Notes under the pieces: generated by a model
What the model was told of the DNA's origin: nothing
Seen by the model: the letters and a program-made list of their open reading frames with translations, nothing else
The model's database searches: none
Made by a program: the position numbers and the translations under genes
DNA from: JAEZAA01 sp964514485
GTDB taxonomy: Bacteria; Pseudomonadota; Gammaproteobacteria; Pseudomonadales; Oleiphilaceae
DNA length: 64,000 nt
Assembly: GCA_964514485.1 (NCBI GenBank)
Contig: CAZEWG010000004.1
Span: 45,756 to 109,755, forward strand
Direction of reading: 5' to 3'
In this document: one piece after another, positions 1 to 10,701 of the stretch
Layout of the letters: every line of letters begins with the position of its first letter
How positions within the stretch are numbered: position 1 is the stretch's first letter

Positions 1-602
<602 letters not shown>

Positions 603-686
603 CGCAGGCTCGGACGGGGCCCACATCTCCGCCCCCCGAAGCCACAACAAAGCTAATGCATTTTATAAAAAAGGATTCGCAACCCC

Positions 687-2678
687 ATGTTTAGCAAGAT
701 TTTAATCGCCAACCGCGGCGAAATTGCGAACCGTGTCATCCGTACCGCACAGCGTATGGGAGTTCAGTGCGTCGCCGTCTACTCCGATGCAGACCGAGAG
801 GCCCGCTTCGTGCAGGAGGCCGATGAAGCCTGGCACCTGGGAGGCTCCACGCCGGAAGCCAGTTACCTCAACGGCGACCGCATTATTGAAATCGCCCTGA
901 AAAGTGGCGCCCAGGCCATTCACCCCGGCTACGGCTTTTTGTCGGAAAATGCCGAATTTGCCGAAAAGTGTGAGAAAAACGGCCTGGTCTTCGCAGGCCC
1001 ACCGGTTGCGGCCATTGAGCTGATGGGCTCCAAGAGCGCCGCCAAGTTCATTATGGAAGAGGCCAACGTGCCCCTGGTGCCTGGCTACCACGGCGCCCAA
1101 CAGGACAACGATACGTTACGCCACGAAGCCGAACGTATCGGCTACCCGCTGCTAATCAAGGCCAGTGCCGGCGGTGGTGGCAAGGGCATGCGTATTGTCA
1201 CCAGCCCCGACCAGTTGGAGGAAGCTTTGAGCTCTGCCCGCCGGGAAGCGGCCTCTGCCTTTGGTAGCGACAAGCTGCTGCTGGAAAAGTACATCCAAAA
1301 CCCGCGCCACGTGGAAATCCAGGTGTTTTGCGACCAACACGGCAACGGCGTATTTCTCTTTGAGCGAGACTGCTCGGTACAGCGTCGCCACCAAAAAGTG
1401 ATTGAAGAAGCGCCAGCCCCCGGACTGTCCGAAAGGCTGCGGGCAGCCATGGGCGAAGCAGCCCTCAATTGTGCCCGGGCCATTAAATACGTTGGCGCAG
1501 GCACCGTGGAGTTTCTGCTGGACCAGCAGGATCAGTTTTATTTCATGGAAATGAACACCCGCCTGCAGGTCGAACATCCGGTCACCGAAATGATTACCGG
1601 CCAGGACCTGGTGGAATGGCAGTTGCGCGTGGCAAATGGAGAGCCTCTGCCCTGCGCGCAAAACGACCTGCGGATTCAAGGTCATGCCTTTGAGGCCCGT
1701 ATTTATGCAGAAGCCCCTGAGCAGGACTTTCTCCCCAATGCCGGCCGCATTGAGTACCTGCACCCGCCCGTCGAAAACCGCCATGTGCGGCTGGACACCG
1801 GGATCCAACCCGGCGATGAAGTGGGTGTTTATTATGACCCGATGATTGCCAAGCTGATTGTCTGGGACGAAGACCGTACTCGGGCGGTCAACCGGATGAA
1901 AAAAGCCCTGGCCGACTTCGCCATTGCCGGCCTGAAAACCAACATCCCATTTCTCCATCGGGTGTTCAGCCACCCCGCCTTTCAGGAAGGCATGGTCACC
2001 ACCAGCTTCATTGACCAGTACCGCCAGGCGCTTTTACCCGGCCACCAGCAGCTACCGGTGGATGTACAGCTCATGGCCGTCTTCGCCGCCTCCCAATACA
2101 GCCGAGCCGCCCCAAGTGCCAGCGACACCAACTCGCCCTGGAATGACACCGGTCATTGGCGCCTGAACCTGCCGGCCGTGAGCACTGTCGAGCTTCATCA
2201 TGACGGGCAGGCCTATCAATATCGGGTGGAGCACGGCAACGGATGGCTCAAGGTTTGGATCAATGAAACCCCTTACCAGATTAACGGCAGCCTGGAAGGA
2301 GATCTGCTCAAGCTGGATCTTGGCGACCGCATTGCCTCAGCGAGAATCCATCAAAACAATGAGTTAATGACTCTATTTAAAGAAGGTTCTCATTTTGAAT
2401 TCCGGCGTCCCGTCGCAGACCGGCACCAAGCTCACCACTCCCATTCCGGCGGCTTAACCGCCCCAATGAATGGCCGGGTGATTGCTGTTCAAGCAGCCGC
2501 CGGTGATCAGGTTCACAAAGACCAGGTCCTGGTGATTGTCGAAGCGATGAAAATGGAACACCCTATCCGGGCACCCTACGATGGCATTGTGAGTGAAGTC
2601 TTCTGCCTTGAAAATGATCTGGTGAAAGCCGACCAGGAATTACTGGCAATCACACCGACCGTGGACAAAGAGGAGTAA
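687..2678 (+). CDS. liuD: Methylcrotonyl-CoA carboxylase alpha subunit (biotin carboxylase + biotin carrier)
   Basis: A 663-residue biotin-dependent carboxylase subunit, the usual length for MCC alpha. The N-terminal 450 residues form the biotin carboxylase (ATP-grasp) unit, with KILIANRGEIA at the start, the glycine-rich ATP loop ASAGGGGKGMR, and the MNTRLQVEHPVTE active-site motif. A linker/BT domain follows. The last 75 residues are the biotinyl domain, with biotin-accepting Lys622 in EAMKMEHP. It carboxylates its own biotin using ATP and bicarbonate and works with the beta subunit encoded just upstream. A purine-rich AAGGA precedes the ATG. The stop is 7 bp before the HMG-CoA lyase start, so the two are co-translated or nearly so. 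Confidence 0.95.
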   Translation: MFSKILIANRGEIANRVIRTAQRMGVQCVAVYSDADREARFVQEADEAWHLGGSTPEASYLNGDRIIEIALKSGAQAIHPGYGFLSENAEFAEKCEKNGLVFAGPPVAAIELMGSKSAAKFIMEEANVPLVPGYHGAQQDNDTLRHEAERIGYPLLIKASAGGGGKGMRIVTSPDQLEEALSSARREAASAFGSDKLLLEKYIQNPRHVEIQVFCDQHGNGVFLFERDCSVQRRHQKVIEEAPAPGLSERLRAAMGEAALNCARAIKYVGAGTVEFLLDQQDQFYFMEMNTRLQVEHPVTEMITGQDLVEWQLRVANGEPLPCAQNDLRIQGHAFEARIYAEAPEQDFLPNAGRIEYLHPPVENRHVRLDTGIQPGDEVGVYYDPMIAKLIVWDEDRTRAVNRMKKALADFAIAGLKTNIPFLHRVFSHPAFQEGMVTTSFIDQYRQALLPGHQQLPVDVQLMAVFAASQYSRAAPSASDTNSPWNDTGHWRLNLPAVSTVELHHDGQAYQYRVEHGNGWLKVWINETPYQINGSLEGDLLKLDLGDRIASARIHQNNELMTLFKEGSHFEFRRPVADRHQAHHSHSGGLTAPMNGRVIAVQAAAGDQVHKDQVLVIVEAMKMEHPIRAPYDGIVSEVFCLENDLVKADQELLAITPTVDKEE

Positions 2679-2685
2679 GCAGGCG

Positions 2686-3597
2686 ATGGGACAAGCCAAT
2701 TACGTCCGGATTTTTGAAGTGGGAGCGCGCGACGGTCTTCAGAACGAAAGCACTCCCCTGCCACCCCAGCTGAAGGCAGAGTTGGTTAATCGCCTGGCCT
2801 CCGCCGGTATTCGCCATATTGAGGCGGGGAGCTTCGTCTCCCCCAAATGGGTTCCCCAAATGGCCAATAGCGACCAGGTGTTCCAGTTGATCGAGCGCCG
2901 CCCCGGAGTCACTTATTCCGCCCTAACCCCCAACATGAAGGGCTATGAGTTGGCGCGCTCGGTGCAAGTGGATGAAGTGGCCGTTTTTGCCGCCGCCTCA
3001 GAAACCTTCTCCCAAAAAAATATTAACTGCAGCATTGAGGAAAGCCTCGAGCGCTTCCGTCCACTGATGGAAGCCTCAAAGGATGATGGTATACCTGTAC
3101 GTGGTTACATCTCCTGTGTTCTGGGGTGCCCCTATGAAGGTGCGGTGGACCCGGAGCGGGTTGCGGACCTCAGCGCGGCGCTGTTGGAGATGGGCTGTTA
3201 TGAAGTTTCGTTGGGTGACACCATTGGCGTGGGGACTCCCAAGAAAGCGGCCAAACTGATCCAGACCATTTCCAGGCAAGTCCCCGTCGAGCAGTTAGCG
3301 GTGCATTTTCACGATACCTACGGCCAGGCTATTGCGAACATCTATGCCAGCCTGGAAGAAGGTGTTCGCACCATAGACAGCTCCGTTGCCGGCCTGGGCG
3401 GCTGCCCTTACGCCCCTGGGGCTGGCGGCAACGTGGCTACCGAAGATGTCGTCTACCTGTTGCAGGGGTGTGGCTATGAAACCGGGGTGGATCTGAATAT
3501 TCTCAGCGAATGCGGCCACTGGATTAGCCAGCAGCTCAATCGACCGACGGCCTCCAAAGTCGCACTCGCCCTGAAAGGGCAATGCGCAAGACAATAA
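2686..3597 (+). CDS. liuE: Hydroxymethylglutaryl-CoA lyase
   Basis: A 303-residue TIM-barrel lyase that splits HMG-CoA into acetyl-CoA and acetoacetate, the last step of leucine degradation. All residues known from the human enzyme appear with conserved spacing: Arg15/Asp16 in the N-terminal ARDGLQNE motif, His207 and His209 (HFHD), catalytic Cys240 in GLGGCPYAPGAGGN, and Asn249 as metal ligand. The signature loop has Gly where Ser or Thr is more common (GAGGN), which is a mild variation. The gene follows the MCC alpha gene by 7 bp and precedes acetoacetyl-CoA synthetase by 19 bp. The acetoacetate it makes is the substrate of that neighbour. Confidence 0.95.
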   Translation: MGQANYVRIFEVGARDGLQNESTPLPPQLKAELVNRLASAGIRHIEAGSFVSPKWVPQMANSDQVFQLIERRPGVTYSALTPNMKGYELARSVQVDEVAVFAAASETFSQKNINCSIEESLERFRPLMEASKDDGIPVRGYISCVLGCPYEGAVDPERVADLSAALLEMGCYEVSLGDTIGVGTPKKAAKLIQTISRQVPVEQLAVHFHDTYGQAIANIYASLEEGVRTIDSSVAGLGGCPYAPGAGGNVATEDVVYLLQGCGYETGVDLNILSECGHWISQQLNRPTASKVALALKGQCARQ

Positions 3598-3616
3598 CCA
3601 GGCAAGGAACAAGCTC

Positions 3617-5587
3617 ATGAATCCTATCCTCTGGCGTCCTGACGCTCAGCGTGTAGCGGCTACCACCCTCAGCCAGTTCATACGTTTTCTGCAACGACAG
3701 TACGGTGAGGTTTCCAACGACTACGAAGCGCTCCACCAATGGAGTGTTCAAAACCCCGAACTGTTCTGGCGTGGTATCTGGGATTATTTCGAGGTTCAAG
3801 GCCAGTACAATAAGGAACGCATTCTGGATAACGCTGACCAGATGCCCGGCGCTCAATGGTTCCCCAGCGCCACTCTGAATTTTGCAGAAAACCTTCTTCG
3901 CCACCAATCCGATAAATTAGCCTTAATCGAACGGGGAGAAGATGGGCGTCGTAACACCCTCACCTATCCTGCACTTCGCCAACAGGTGGCCCAACTTGCC
4001 TCGGCCTTGAAACAAAGCGGCGTCGGCCCCGGGGATCGGGTCGCCGGGTTCTTGCCCAACTGTATCGCCTCAGTTGTGGCCATGCTCGCCACCACCAGTC
4101 TGGGTGCGGTTTGGTCGTCCTGCTCGCCGGATTTTGGTATCGAAGGGGTCATGGACCGCTTTGGTCAAATCAAGCCCAAAGTCCTATTTGCGGTGAACGG
4201 CTACCATTATGGCCGCAAGCGCATCAGCACCAGCCAAAAAGTGGCCAAAATTGTCGAGCAGCTGCCAGAGCTGGCTCAGACAGTGCTGGTGCCCTATCTG
4301 GAGGATGAACCCACGACGGTGCCGGGCGCCGTCTGGTGGGCGGACTATCTCGATCCAACCGCGGTCGAGCCCGAGTTTACAGCCATGCCATTCAATGCGC
4401 CGCTTTACATCATGTACTCTTCCGGCACGACCGGCGCCCCCAAGTGCATTGTCCACGGCATTGGTGGTACCTTGCTCCAACACCTGAAGGAGCTGGCGCT
4501 GCATACCGACCTCAACCAGACCGACACCCTGTTTTACTACACCACCTGTGGCTGGATGATGTGGAACTGGATGGTCTCGGGCCTTGCCCTGGGCGCCACC
4601 CTGGTGCTTTATGATGGCTCGCCGGTACATCCCAGACCGGAAAACCTGTTTGACCTCGTCGATGAGGAAGGCATTACCATCCTGGGGGCCAGTGCCAAAT
4701 ACTTCAGCGCCTGTGAAAAGGCTGGGCTGAAGCCCATGCAGAGCCATTCACTGGCGACCCTGCGCAGCATTCTCTCGACCGGCTCACCGCTGGCCCATGA
4801 AAGTTTTGATTACATTTACCGGGATATCAAAGGTGATCTCTGCCTGTCCAGCATTTCCGGGGGCACCGACATTTTGTCGTGTTTTGCCTTGGGCAACCCG
4901 AGCCTGCCGGTTTACCGGGGCGAGCTCCAGTGCATTGGGCTGGGCATGGATGTCGCCTTCTATGATGAAGACGGACAAGAAGTCACCGACGCCAAGGGCG
5001 AACTGGTTTGTCGCACCCCGTTTCCTTCGATGCCTACCGGTTTCTGGAATGACCCGGATGGGGAGAAGTACCGCAGCGCCTATTTCGCCAAATTCCCCAA
5101 CATCTGGGCCCATGGCGACTATGGCGAAATAGTGACTCACTCGGCCTTGGCTGACATTCCCTATCAACGGGGCATCATCATTCATGGCCGTTCCGATGCG
5201 GTACTAAACCCCGGCGGTGTACGGATCGGTACTGCGGAGATCTACCGTCAGGTAGAGCAGATCGAAGAGGTGCTGGAGGCCATCGCCGTCGGCCAGGATT
5301 GGCAGAATGATGTGCGCATTATTCTGTTTGTGCGGATGAAGCCCGGGATAACGCTGGATGACGGCTTACGTCAACGGATTCGCCAGCAAATTCTGAACAA
5401 CACCACCCCACGCCACGTTCCCGCGAAAATCATTGAGGTCGCCGACATCCCCCGCACCATCAGTGGCAAGATCGTGGAGCTGGCGGTCCGCAACGTGATC
5501 CACGGACTACCGGTTAAAAACAAGGATGCCCTGGCCAACCCAGAGGCTCTGGATCTTTATGCAAACATCAAGGAAATCAACGAGTAA
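3617..5587 (+). CDS. aacS: Acetoacetyl-CoA synthetase
   Basis: A 656-residue ANL-superfamily adenylate-forming enzyme that activates acetoacetate to acetoacetyl-CoA. The N-terminal cap (about residues 1-100) contains the WFPSATLNFAENLL segment typical of the acetyl/acetoacetyl-CoA synthetase group. The ATP-binding P-loop is YSSGTTGAPK near residue 275. The catalytic C-terminal lysine is Lys618 in RTISGK. Length and the sequence around TTCGWMMWNWM match acetoacetyl-CoA synthetase better than acetyl-CoA synthetase. Its place after HMG-CoA lyase fits, since it recaptures the acetoacetate from leucine. An AAGGA ribosome site lies 8 nt before the ATG. A palindromic hairpin follows the stop. Confidence 0.93.
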   Translation: MNPILWRPDAQRVAATTLSQFIRFLQRQYGEVSNDYEALHQWSVQNPELFWRGIWDYFEVQGQYNKERILDNADQMPGAQWFPSATLNFAENLLRHQSDKLALIERGEDGRRNTLTYPALRQQVAQLASALKQSGVGPGDRVAGFLPNCIASVVAMLATTSLGAVWSSCSPDFGIEGVMDRFGQIKPKVLFAVNGYHYGRKRISTSQKVAKIVEQLPELAQTVLVPYLEDEPTTVPGAVWWADYLDPTAVEPEFTAMPFNAPLYIMYSSGTTGAPKCIVHGIGGTLLQHLKELALHTDLNQTDTLFYYTTCGWMMWNWMVSGLALGATLVLYDGSPVHPRPENLFDLVDEEGITILGASAKYFSACEKAGLKPMQSHSLATLRSILSTGSPLAHESFDYIYRDIKGDLCLSSISGGTDILSCFALGNPSLPVYRGELQCIGLGMDVAFYDEDGQEVTDAKGELVCRTPFPSMPTGFWNDPDGEKYRSAYFAKFPNIWAHGDYGEIVTHSALADIPYQRGIIIHGRSDAVLNPGGVRIGTAEIYRQVEQIEEVLEAIAVGQDWQNDVRIILFVRMKPGITLDDGLRQRIRQQILNNTTPRHVPAKIIEVADIPRTISGKIVELAVRNVIHGLPVKNKDALANPEALDLYANIKEINE

Positions 5588-5597
5588 TGAGTAACTT

Positions 5598-5624
5598 TTA
5601 AAGCGGCATCAGATGCCGCTTTAA
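5598..5624. terminator. Bidirectional palindromic hairpin between aacS and the CrbS-like gene
   Basis: Two 13-bp arms (TTAAAGCGGCATC and its complement) around a single central base form a perfect palindrome. It lies between the convergent stops at 5587 and 5657. The flanking T and A runs are short, so it may be a weak terminator serving both strands. Confidence 0.6.
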
Positions 5625-5656
5625 GTTTCGTTTCACGTGGAAACCTAATACAACTG

Positions 5657-8600
5657 TTATTTGCCCGTCAGTAGCTTCTGCATCATGGCACGCAGCCCCG
5701 CCGGTTTAATGGGCTTGTTCATGAACTGATAGCCCCGCTCACGGGCATTTTCCTTGACGACCTCATCATGTAACGCGGTGATCAGAATCCCCGGAATGTT
5801 ACGCTGGTAGCGCTGGCGCAGGCTATCCATCTGGTCCAGCCCATTGTCGTCATTATCCAGTTGATAGTCCGCCAGCATAATATCGGGTATCCAGTGATCC
5901 GGAGCCGCGGGTAGCTCAGAGAGATTGCTGACGCAGAGCACATCCGCCTGCCAGTTGCCCAACAGCGCTTTCATCCCTTCCAAAATAGCCTGATCATTTT
6001 CAATACAGAGAACCTTAACCCCCGCCATGCTGCCAATCATGCGCGCAGTGGCGGGCGCTTTTTCCTTGATGGCTTCCAGTTGCCCGTACGGCACCGTGAT
6101 AGCGAACATACTGCCCTGCCCTTGGGTGGACTGCACTTGAATCGGGTGCTTCAAAATCCGCCCGATCCGATCGGCAATGGCCAGGCCCAAGCCAAGGCCT
6201 TTTGAATCCTGGTGCCCATGAGACAGTCGTTTGAACTCTTCAAAAATAGTCCGTAGCTGCTGATCCGGAATCCCTGGCCCGGTATCCCAGACCTCAATAC
6301 GCAGCCCGACTGGCGTGCGACGGCAACCCACCAACACTTTACCGCGACGGGTATAGCGGACAGCGTTGGACAGGAAGTTCTGAACCACCCGACGCAACAT
6401 CTGGGGATCGGTGCGAACGATGGCCGTGCTGGGCACCCAGCGTAACTCCAGCCCCTGGCTTTGGGCGATTGCGGTAAATTCCGTACTCAGGTTACGGAGC
6501 ATTGCCTCGATCGAAAAGTCACTGATCGCCGGCTCCAACACCCCGGCATCCAGTTTGGAGATATCCAGCAAAGAGCTCAGAATTTCTTCGGCGGCCGTCA
6601 AGGAGCTGTCGATATGAGCCAGGTTTTCCCTGATTGCCGGCTGGTCCGTGGTTTGCGCCGTCAACGCGGAGACAAACAGGCGGGCCGCATTTAGGGGCTG
6701 AAGCAGATCATGGCTGGCCGAAGCCAAAAATCGCGTTTTACTTTGATTGGCTCGTTCTGCTTCCGCCTTGGCGTGAAGTAACTGGCGGTTCAAGTCTTCC
6801 AGTGCCTCGGTACGTTCCTCGACCCGCTTTTCCAGGTAGGTGTTGGTTTCCTTCAAGGCAATTTCGACTCGTCGACGCTCGGTAATATCCGAGAAGGTGG
6901 TAACAAATCCTCCGCCGGGCATGGGGTTTCCCTGGATCAGCAGCACCGTACCATCCGGGCGAACCCGCTCATATTCATGGGGTGTGCCGGCACGCATTAA
7001 CTGGAGTCGCCGCTCCACCAGCTCTTCGATCCGATCCGGCTGAAGGTTTGAGCGAGACAGGTTAAAACGCACCACATCTTCCATGGAGCGCCCGACTTCA
7101 ACGAACTCGACGGGGTAGTCAAACAGGTCCACATAACGCTGGTTCCAGCCGACCAGCCGCAGATCCTTATCAACGACACTGACTCCCATATTGATATGCT
7201 CTAGCGCCGATTGCAGCAGTTCCCGACTGAACTGCATGGCCTGGGAGGCCTCGTCGACGATGCTGACCACATCTTCCATCCGCATATCGCGGCCTTTGAG
7301 GGTCGAATCCATCACCACCCGGGCAGTGGACGAGCCTATGGCCTTCGCCAACTGGCTTTCCACAAACTGCTGAAACACGATGCTGGCCGGTTTGTTGGAG
7401 GCCAACCGGTCGTTGGATTCTTCCATAAACAGGCGCATTAAGGCCCGAGTCTGATCGACACCCAGAAAGCGCTCCGCCAGTGCCTGGAGGTCTTCATTGG
7501 TGGCAGACCCGCGAGTCTGATCCACCAGCTCCGTATTCGCATGAGGCGTAGGGAAAAACGCAGCCAACTGAATTCTTTCCCTCAGGCGCTGCTGGCTCAG
7601 CAAAGACACCAGCACATAGAGCGACAGATTCACCGCCAGGCTCCACAGGGCACCATGGGTGATAGGATCCGGCGCCTCAAGGCCAAATAGGGCCTGGGGC
7701 TTTAGCCAGCCAATCCCGAAAGGCCCAAACTGCACCAGACTGGCTGGCAGATAACCGGACTTGGCCAGGGCGGGCACCAACAAGGTATAACACCAGACCG
7801 TGGAGCCGCCTAGTAGTCCGGCGATGGCCCCCTGGCGATTACCCCGGCGCCATAACACGCCGCCGAACAACGCCGGCGCAAACTGGGCAACGGCCACAAA
7901 GGAGAGCAAGCCAATAGCCGACAACGTGGCGTAGCCACCGGTCATCCGGTAATACACATAGGCCAGCAACAGGAGTATGACGATGGTGGCCCGCCTCACC
8001 CTGAGCAGTAACCGGCTTAAATCCTGCTTGCGGGACAGTCGCTGTTTATTCAGGCTCAACAGCATGGGCACAACGATCTCATTGCACACCATCGTACTCA
8101 GGGCAATGGTCGAGACGATCACCATCCCTGTCGCGGCAGAGCCTCCCCCAATGAACGCCACCAGCGTCAACCAATTAAGTTCTTGAGCCAAAGGCAAGCT
8201 CAGCACATAGGTATCCGCATCCACCATCTGCCCTGAAAACAGCACCGAACCCGCCGCCGCAATGGGTAGGACGAACAAGCTGGTTAACAGCAGATAAACA
8301 GGCAGCAGCCAACGGGCCGTTTTCACATCCTTGGGCTCGACATTTTCCACCACCATGGCCTGAAACTGCCGTGGCAGCAGCACAATAGCGAACGCCGCCA
8401 ATAGGGTGTGAACCATGAAGGTCAACCAGTCGGTGCGTCCCCAGGCAAACTGGGGTAGATCCAGTTGAGTGGTAACCCGAAACGCCAGATCGGAGGAAGA
8501 ATCAAAAAACAGTACACAGACAAACAACCCGACCGCCAGCAGTGCCACGAGCTTAACGACCGACTCGAAAGCCACGGCGCCCATCATGCCCGGGTGATGT

Positions 8601-9163
8601 TCGGTGGCATCCAGTTGGCGGGTACCGAACAAGATGGTGAAGAGCGCCATCAATAGCGCCACATAAAGGGCTGTATCGCTCCAAATCGGATTGGCCTCGG
8701 GCTGTGCCGCGAACACGCCCTGGGTCAGCAGGTTATAGCCCATGGCCACCGCCTTTAGCTGCAAGGCGATATAGGGGATCACGCCAACCACCGCCACCAG
8801 ACTGACCAACACCGCCAGCGTGGCACTTTTGCCATAGCGGACGGCAATAAAGTCGGCAATGGAGGTACTATGTTGGCGCTTGGCGATGGCAACAATGCGA
8901 TACAGCAGCGGCGCGCCTAATGCCAACATCAGGATCGGCCCCAAGTAAACCGTAAAGTAACCGAGACCATCCCGACTGGCCCGCCCCACTGCGCCATAAA
9001 ATGTCCAGGACGTACAGAAGACCGCCAAGGACAGGCTATACACCAGCGTCCGATACAGGCGGCGGCGATAAAGACCGGGATGGAGATCTCCCTTGTAGGC
9101 AATGACAAAAAGAAGACCCACGTAGGAAAGAGAGACCAAGATTAACAGCCAACCACTGATCAT
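5657..9163 (-). CDS. CrbS/MxtR-like symporter-fused hybrid sensor histidine kinase
   Basis: A 1168-residue hybrid sensor. The first ~540 residues are a sodium:solute symporter-type (SSS/SLC5) domain with about 13 membrane helices. Then come a helical linker (STAC-like position), a PAS domain (about 650-770), a coiled coil, and a HisKA dimerisation helix with phospho-acceptor His818 in ASASHDLLQPL. An HATPase domain (DTGPGIPD, SKGLGLGLAI) and a C-terminal receiver with Asp1099 in MLADYQLD complete it. This order is that of CrbS (Vibrio) and MxtR (Pseudomonas), which control acetate use (acs) with the regulator CrbR. No response-regulator gene is next to it. It converges on aacS, which fits a role in C2/C4 acid metabolism, but that link is inferred. 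Confidence 0.85.
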   Translation of the reverse strand: MISGWLLILVSLSYVGLLFVIAYKGDLHPGLYRRRLYRTLVYSLSLAVFCTSWTFYGAVGRASRDGLGYFTVYLGPILMLALGAPLLYRIVAIAKRQHSTSIADFIAVRYGKSATLAVLVSLVAVVGVIPYIALQLKAVAMGYNLLTQGVFAAQPEANPIWSDTALYVALLMALFTILFGTRQLDATEHHPGMMGAVAFESVVKLVALLAVGLFVCVLFFDSSSDLAFRVTTQLDLPQFAWGRTDWLTFMVHTLLAAFAIVLLPRQFQAMVVENVEPKDVKTARWLLPVYLLLTSLFVLPIAAAGSVLFSGQMVDADTYVLSLPLAQELNWLTLVAFIGGGSAATGMVIVSTIALSTMVCNEIVVPMLLSLNKQRLSRKQDLSRLLLRVRRATIVILLLLAYVYYRMTGGYATLSAIGLLSFVAVAQFAPALFGGVLWRRGNRQGAIAGLLGGSTVWCYTLLVPALAKSGYLPASLVQFGPFGIGWLKPQALFGLEAPDPITHGALWSLAVNLSLYVLVSLLSQQRLRERIQLAAFFPTPHANTELVDQTRGSATNEDLQALAERFLGVDQTRALMRLFMEESNDRLASNKPASIVFQQFVESQLAKAIGSSTARVVMDSTLKGRDMRMEDVVSIVDEASQAMQFSRELLQSALEHINMGVSVVDKDLRLVGWNQRYVDLFDYPVEFVEVGRSMEDVVRFNLSRSNLQPDRIEELVERRLQLMRAGTPHEYERVRPDGTVLLIQGNPMPGGGFVTTFSDITERRRVEIALKETNTYLEKRVEERTEALEDLNRQLLHAKAEAERANQSKTRFLASASHDLLQPLNAARLFVSALTAQTTDQPAIRENLAHIDSSLTAAEEILSSLLDISKLDAGVLEPAISDFSIEAMLRNLSTEFTAIAQSQGLELRWVPSTAIVRTDPQMLRRVVQNFLSNAVRYTRRGKVLVGCRRTPVGLRIEVWDTGPGIPDQQLRTIFEEFKRLSHGHQDSKGLGLGLAIADRIGRILKHPIQVQSTQGQGSMFAITVPYGQLEAIKEKAPATARMIGSMAGVKVLCIENDQAILEGMKALLGNWQADVLCVSNLSELPAAPDHWIPDIMLADYQLDNDDNGLDQMDSLRQRYQRNIPGILITALHDEVVKENARERGYQFMNKPIKPAGLRAMMQKLLTGK

Positions 9164-9443
9164 GAACTACATCTCAGACGATAAAAGGAGGACGACAGGA
9201 TTTAGAACGACTCTGCCATACCGGGACTATTCTGGCACATAAGTATCCGCACTCCCTATATACCTCGGGAAACCAAGGCGGATTCCAACCTGAGTGCGCT
9301 TCGCTTAGGGTTGATTTCGGACACTCACAACCAGCTCTGCCTCGCCGCTTCAAGCTGGCCATCACCTTGGGCTATCCGGCCCCACTGGCATTCATACAGA
9401 GATTGTTGAGCTATCTCCCGCGCCCCTTCTGAACTGAACCCCC

Positions 9444-10406
9444 TTACATCCAGTTGATCAGCATAAAACCAATCCCAATCCGATTGGTGGAGTGATTATA
9501 ATCGATCAGGCTTTCGCCATAGCCGTTAAAGTATTGCACGTAACCACGGATGTTTTTGTAGAGGGGAAAACTCCAGTCCAGTTGAACGGCACCCCGGTTA
9601 TTTTCATCGTCCAGATTGTTACGGAGCATCAGGCCGAACTCCTGCTCCTTGAGATAATAATTAAAGCGCAGATCGCCATAACCCAGGTATTTATGGATGT
9701 CCCGATTGTCATCCTTATCCCGTTCCTCCTTGATGCGATACCAGGCTCTCAGGTCAACGACAAATCGATTGCGCTCCAAAATGAACTGGCCATAAACACG
9801 GTTCCAACTACGGGATAAAGGGTCACTCTGCCCATTGGACTGATGCATGACCCCAACCCGGAAAATGCGATGACGCAACCCCAGCAGGTTAAAGTTCGTG
9901 AGTACCCCCAGGAACAGCTCCGGTTCATGCACCGTTTCCCGAAACGGGCGGGAAGCTCGAGGATTATACAGCTGCCAAAAAGACTGCTGGGTGTAAGCAA
10001 ATGACAGGCTGATATCCGGGGTCACAATTTTATCGACCAGCACCGCTTTCAGACTGATTTGGAACTTGGCCTCAAACTCATTGAGATTTTCCGCAGTGAG
10101 CTCCCGGCCGCGTTTTTCCTGCCAGGGCTCCCGATTGGGGTGGCTATCAAAAGTCACGGGCAATAAATAAGAAGGACGATGGGGCCTGATTGAAAAAGGG
10201 TTGTCAGCAGCGGCCTCTTCCAAGGCGAGGCGACGATCCACTGGCGACAACCGATAATCCAGCCAGGCCTTGGTTTGAATTTGCTCCAGAATCGGATCGT
10301 GCTCATCAGCTAAGGATTCCGGGGATCGAAAGTCTTGGGCTACGGCTTCTGCCCCGCTTGCCAGGAGTAACCACAGCAACGTGACGCGTCGACTTGCCTG
10401 CGACAT
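9444..10406 (-). CDS. pldA: Outer membrane phospholipase A (OMPLA)
   Basis: A 320-residue protein with an N-terminal signal peptide (LLWLLLASGAEAVAQ, cleavage near 24) followed by an outer-membrane beta-barrel. The catalytic triad matches E. coli OMPLA with identical spacing: His188 and Ser190 in MHQSNGQSDP and Asn202 in SRSWNR. The barrel ends in an aromatic-rich strand (IGIGFMLINWM). The enzyme removes acyl chains from phospholipids that reach the outer leaflet, so its role complements that of the MlaA gene found elsewhere in this window. It stands alone, with about 280-295 bp of non-coding sequence on each side. Confidence 0.94.
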   Translation of the reverse strand: MSQASRRVTLLWLLLASGAEAVAQDFRSPESLADEHDPILEQIQTKAWLDYRLSPVDRRLALEEAAADNPFSIRPHRPSYLLPVTFDSHPNREPWQEKRGRELTAENLNEFEAKFQISLKAVLVDKIVTPDISLSFAYTQQSFWQLYNPRASRPFRETVHEPELFLGVLTNFNLLGLRHRIFRVGVMHQSNGQSDPLSRSWNRVYGQFILERNRFVVDLRAWYRIKEERDKDDNRDIHKYLGYGDLRFNYYLKEQEFGLMLRNNLDDENNRGAVQLDWSFPLYKNIRGYVQYFNGYGESLIDYNHSTNRIGIGFMLINWM

Positions 10407-10701
10407 AAAACACTTCCTTGTTTCGGCACTACGAAAGATGCAAGAGATTATAGTGTTTGCACCTCCCGCCCCTGAAGATTTCCTGCTTTCCTGTTATTGA
10501 CTTCAGAGCGTCGGAGTGGATACTTCATTTCGACTCTCAAGAACCTTTACATTAGGTCTGACGTCGGCACCTTACAGCCTCGGCAATGGATCTTTCCAAA
10601 CTGCCGTTCATGGCCGAATCTGTCAGCGCTCATACACCTAACGGAATAGGTCCTGACGTTCAAAGTATTACGATCATGAATTTAATAAGGAATCATGACA
10701 C

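Noticed and set aside
5628..5646. GTTTCACGTGGAAAC resembles the ParB site parS (TGTTTCACGTGAAACA).
   Set aside because: Only about 12 of 16 positions match either the Bacillus or Pseudomonas consensus, the right half is out of phase, and no parAB genes are near. Probably chance.
9164..9443. A 63-residue frame on the minus strand between the sensor kinase and pldA.
   Set aside because: No ribosome site, odd composition and no recognisable fold; treated as non-coding spacer.
10552..10660. TAGGTCTGACGT and TAGGTCCTGACGT as a direct repeat upstream of mscL.
   Set aside because: Short, imperfect and about 93 bp apart; no sign of function beyond chance.
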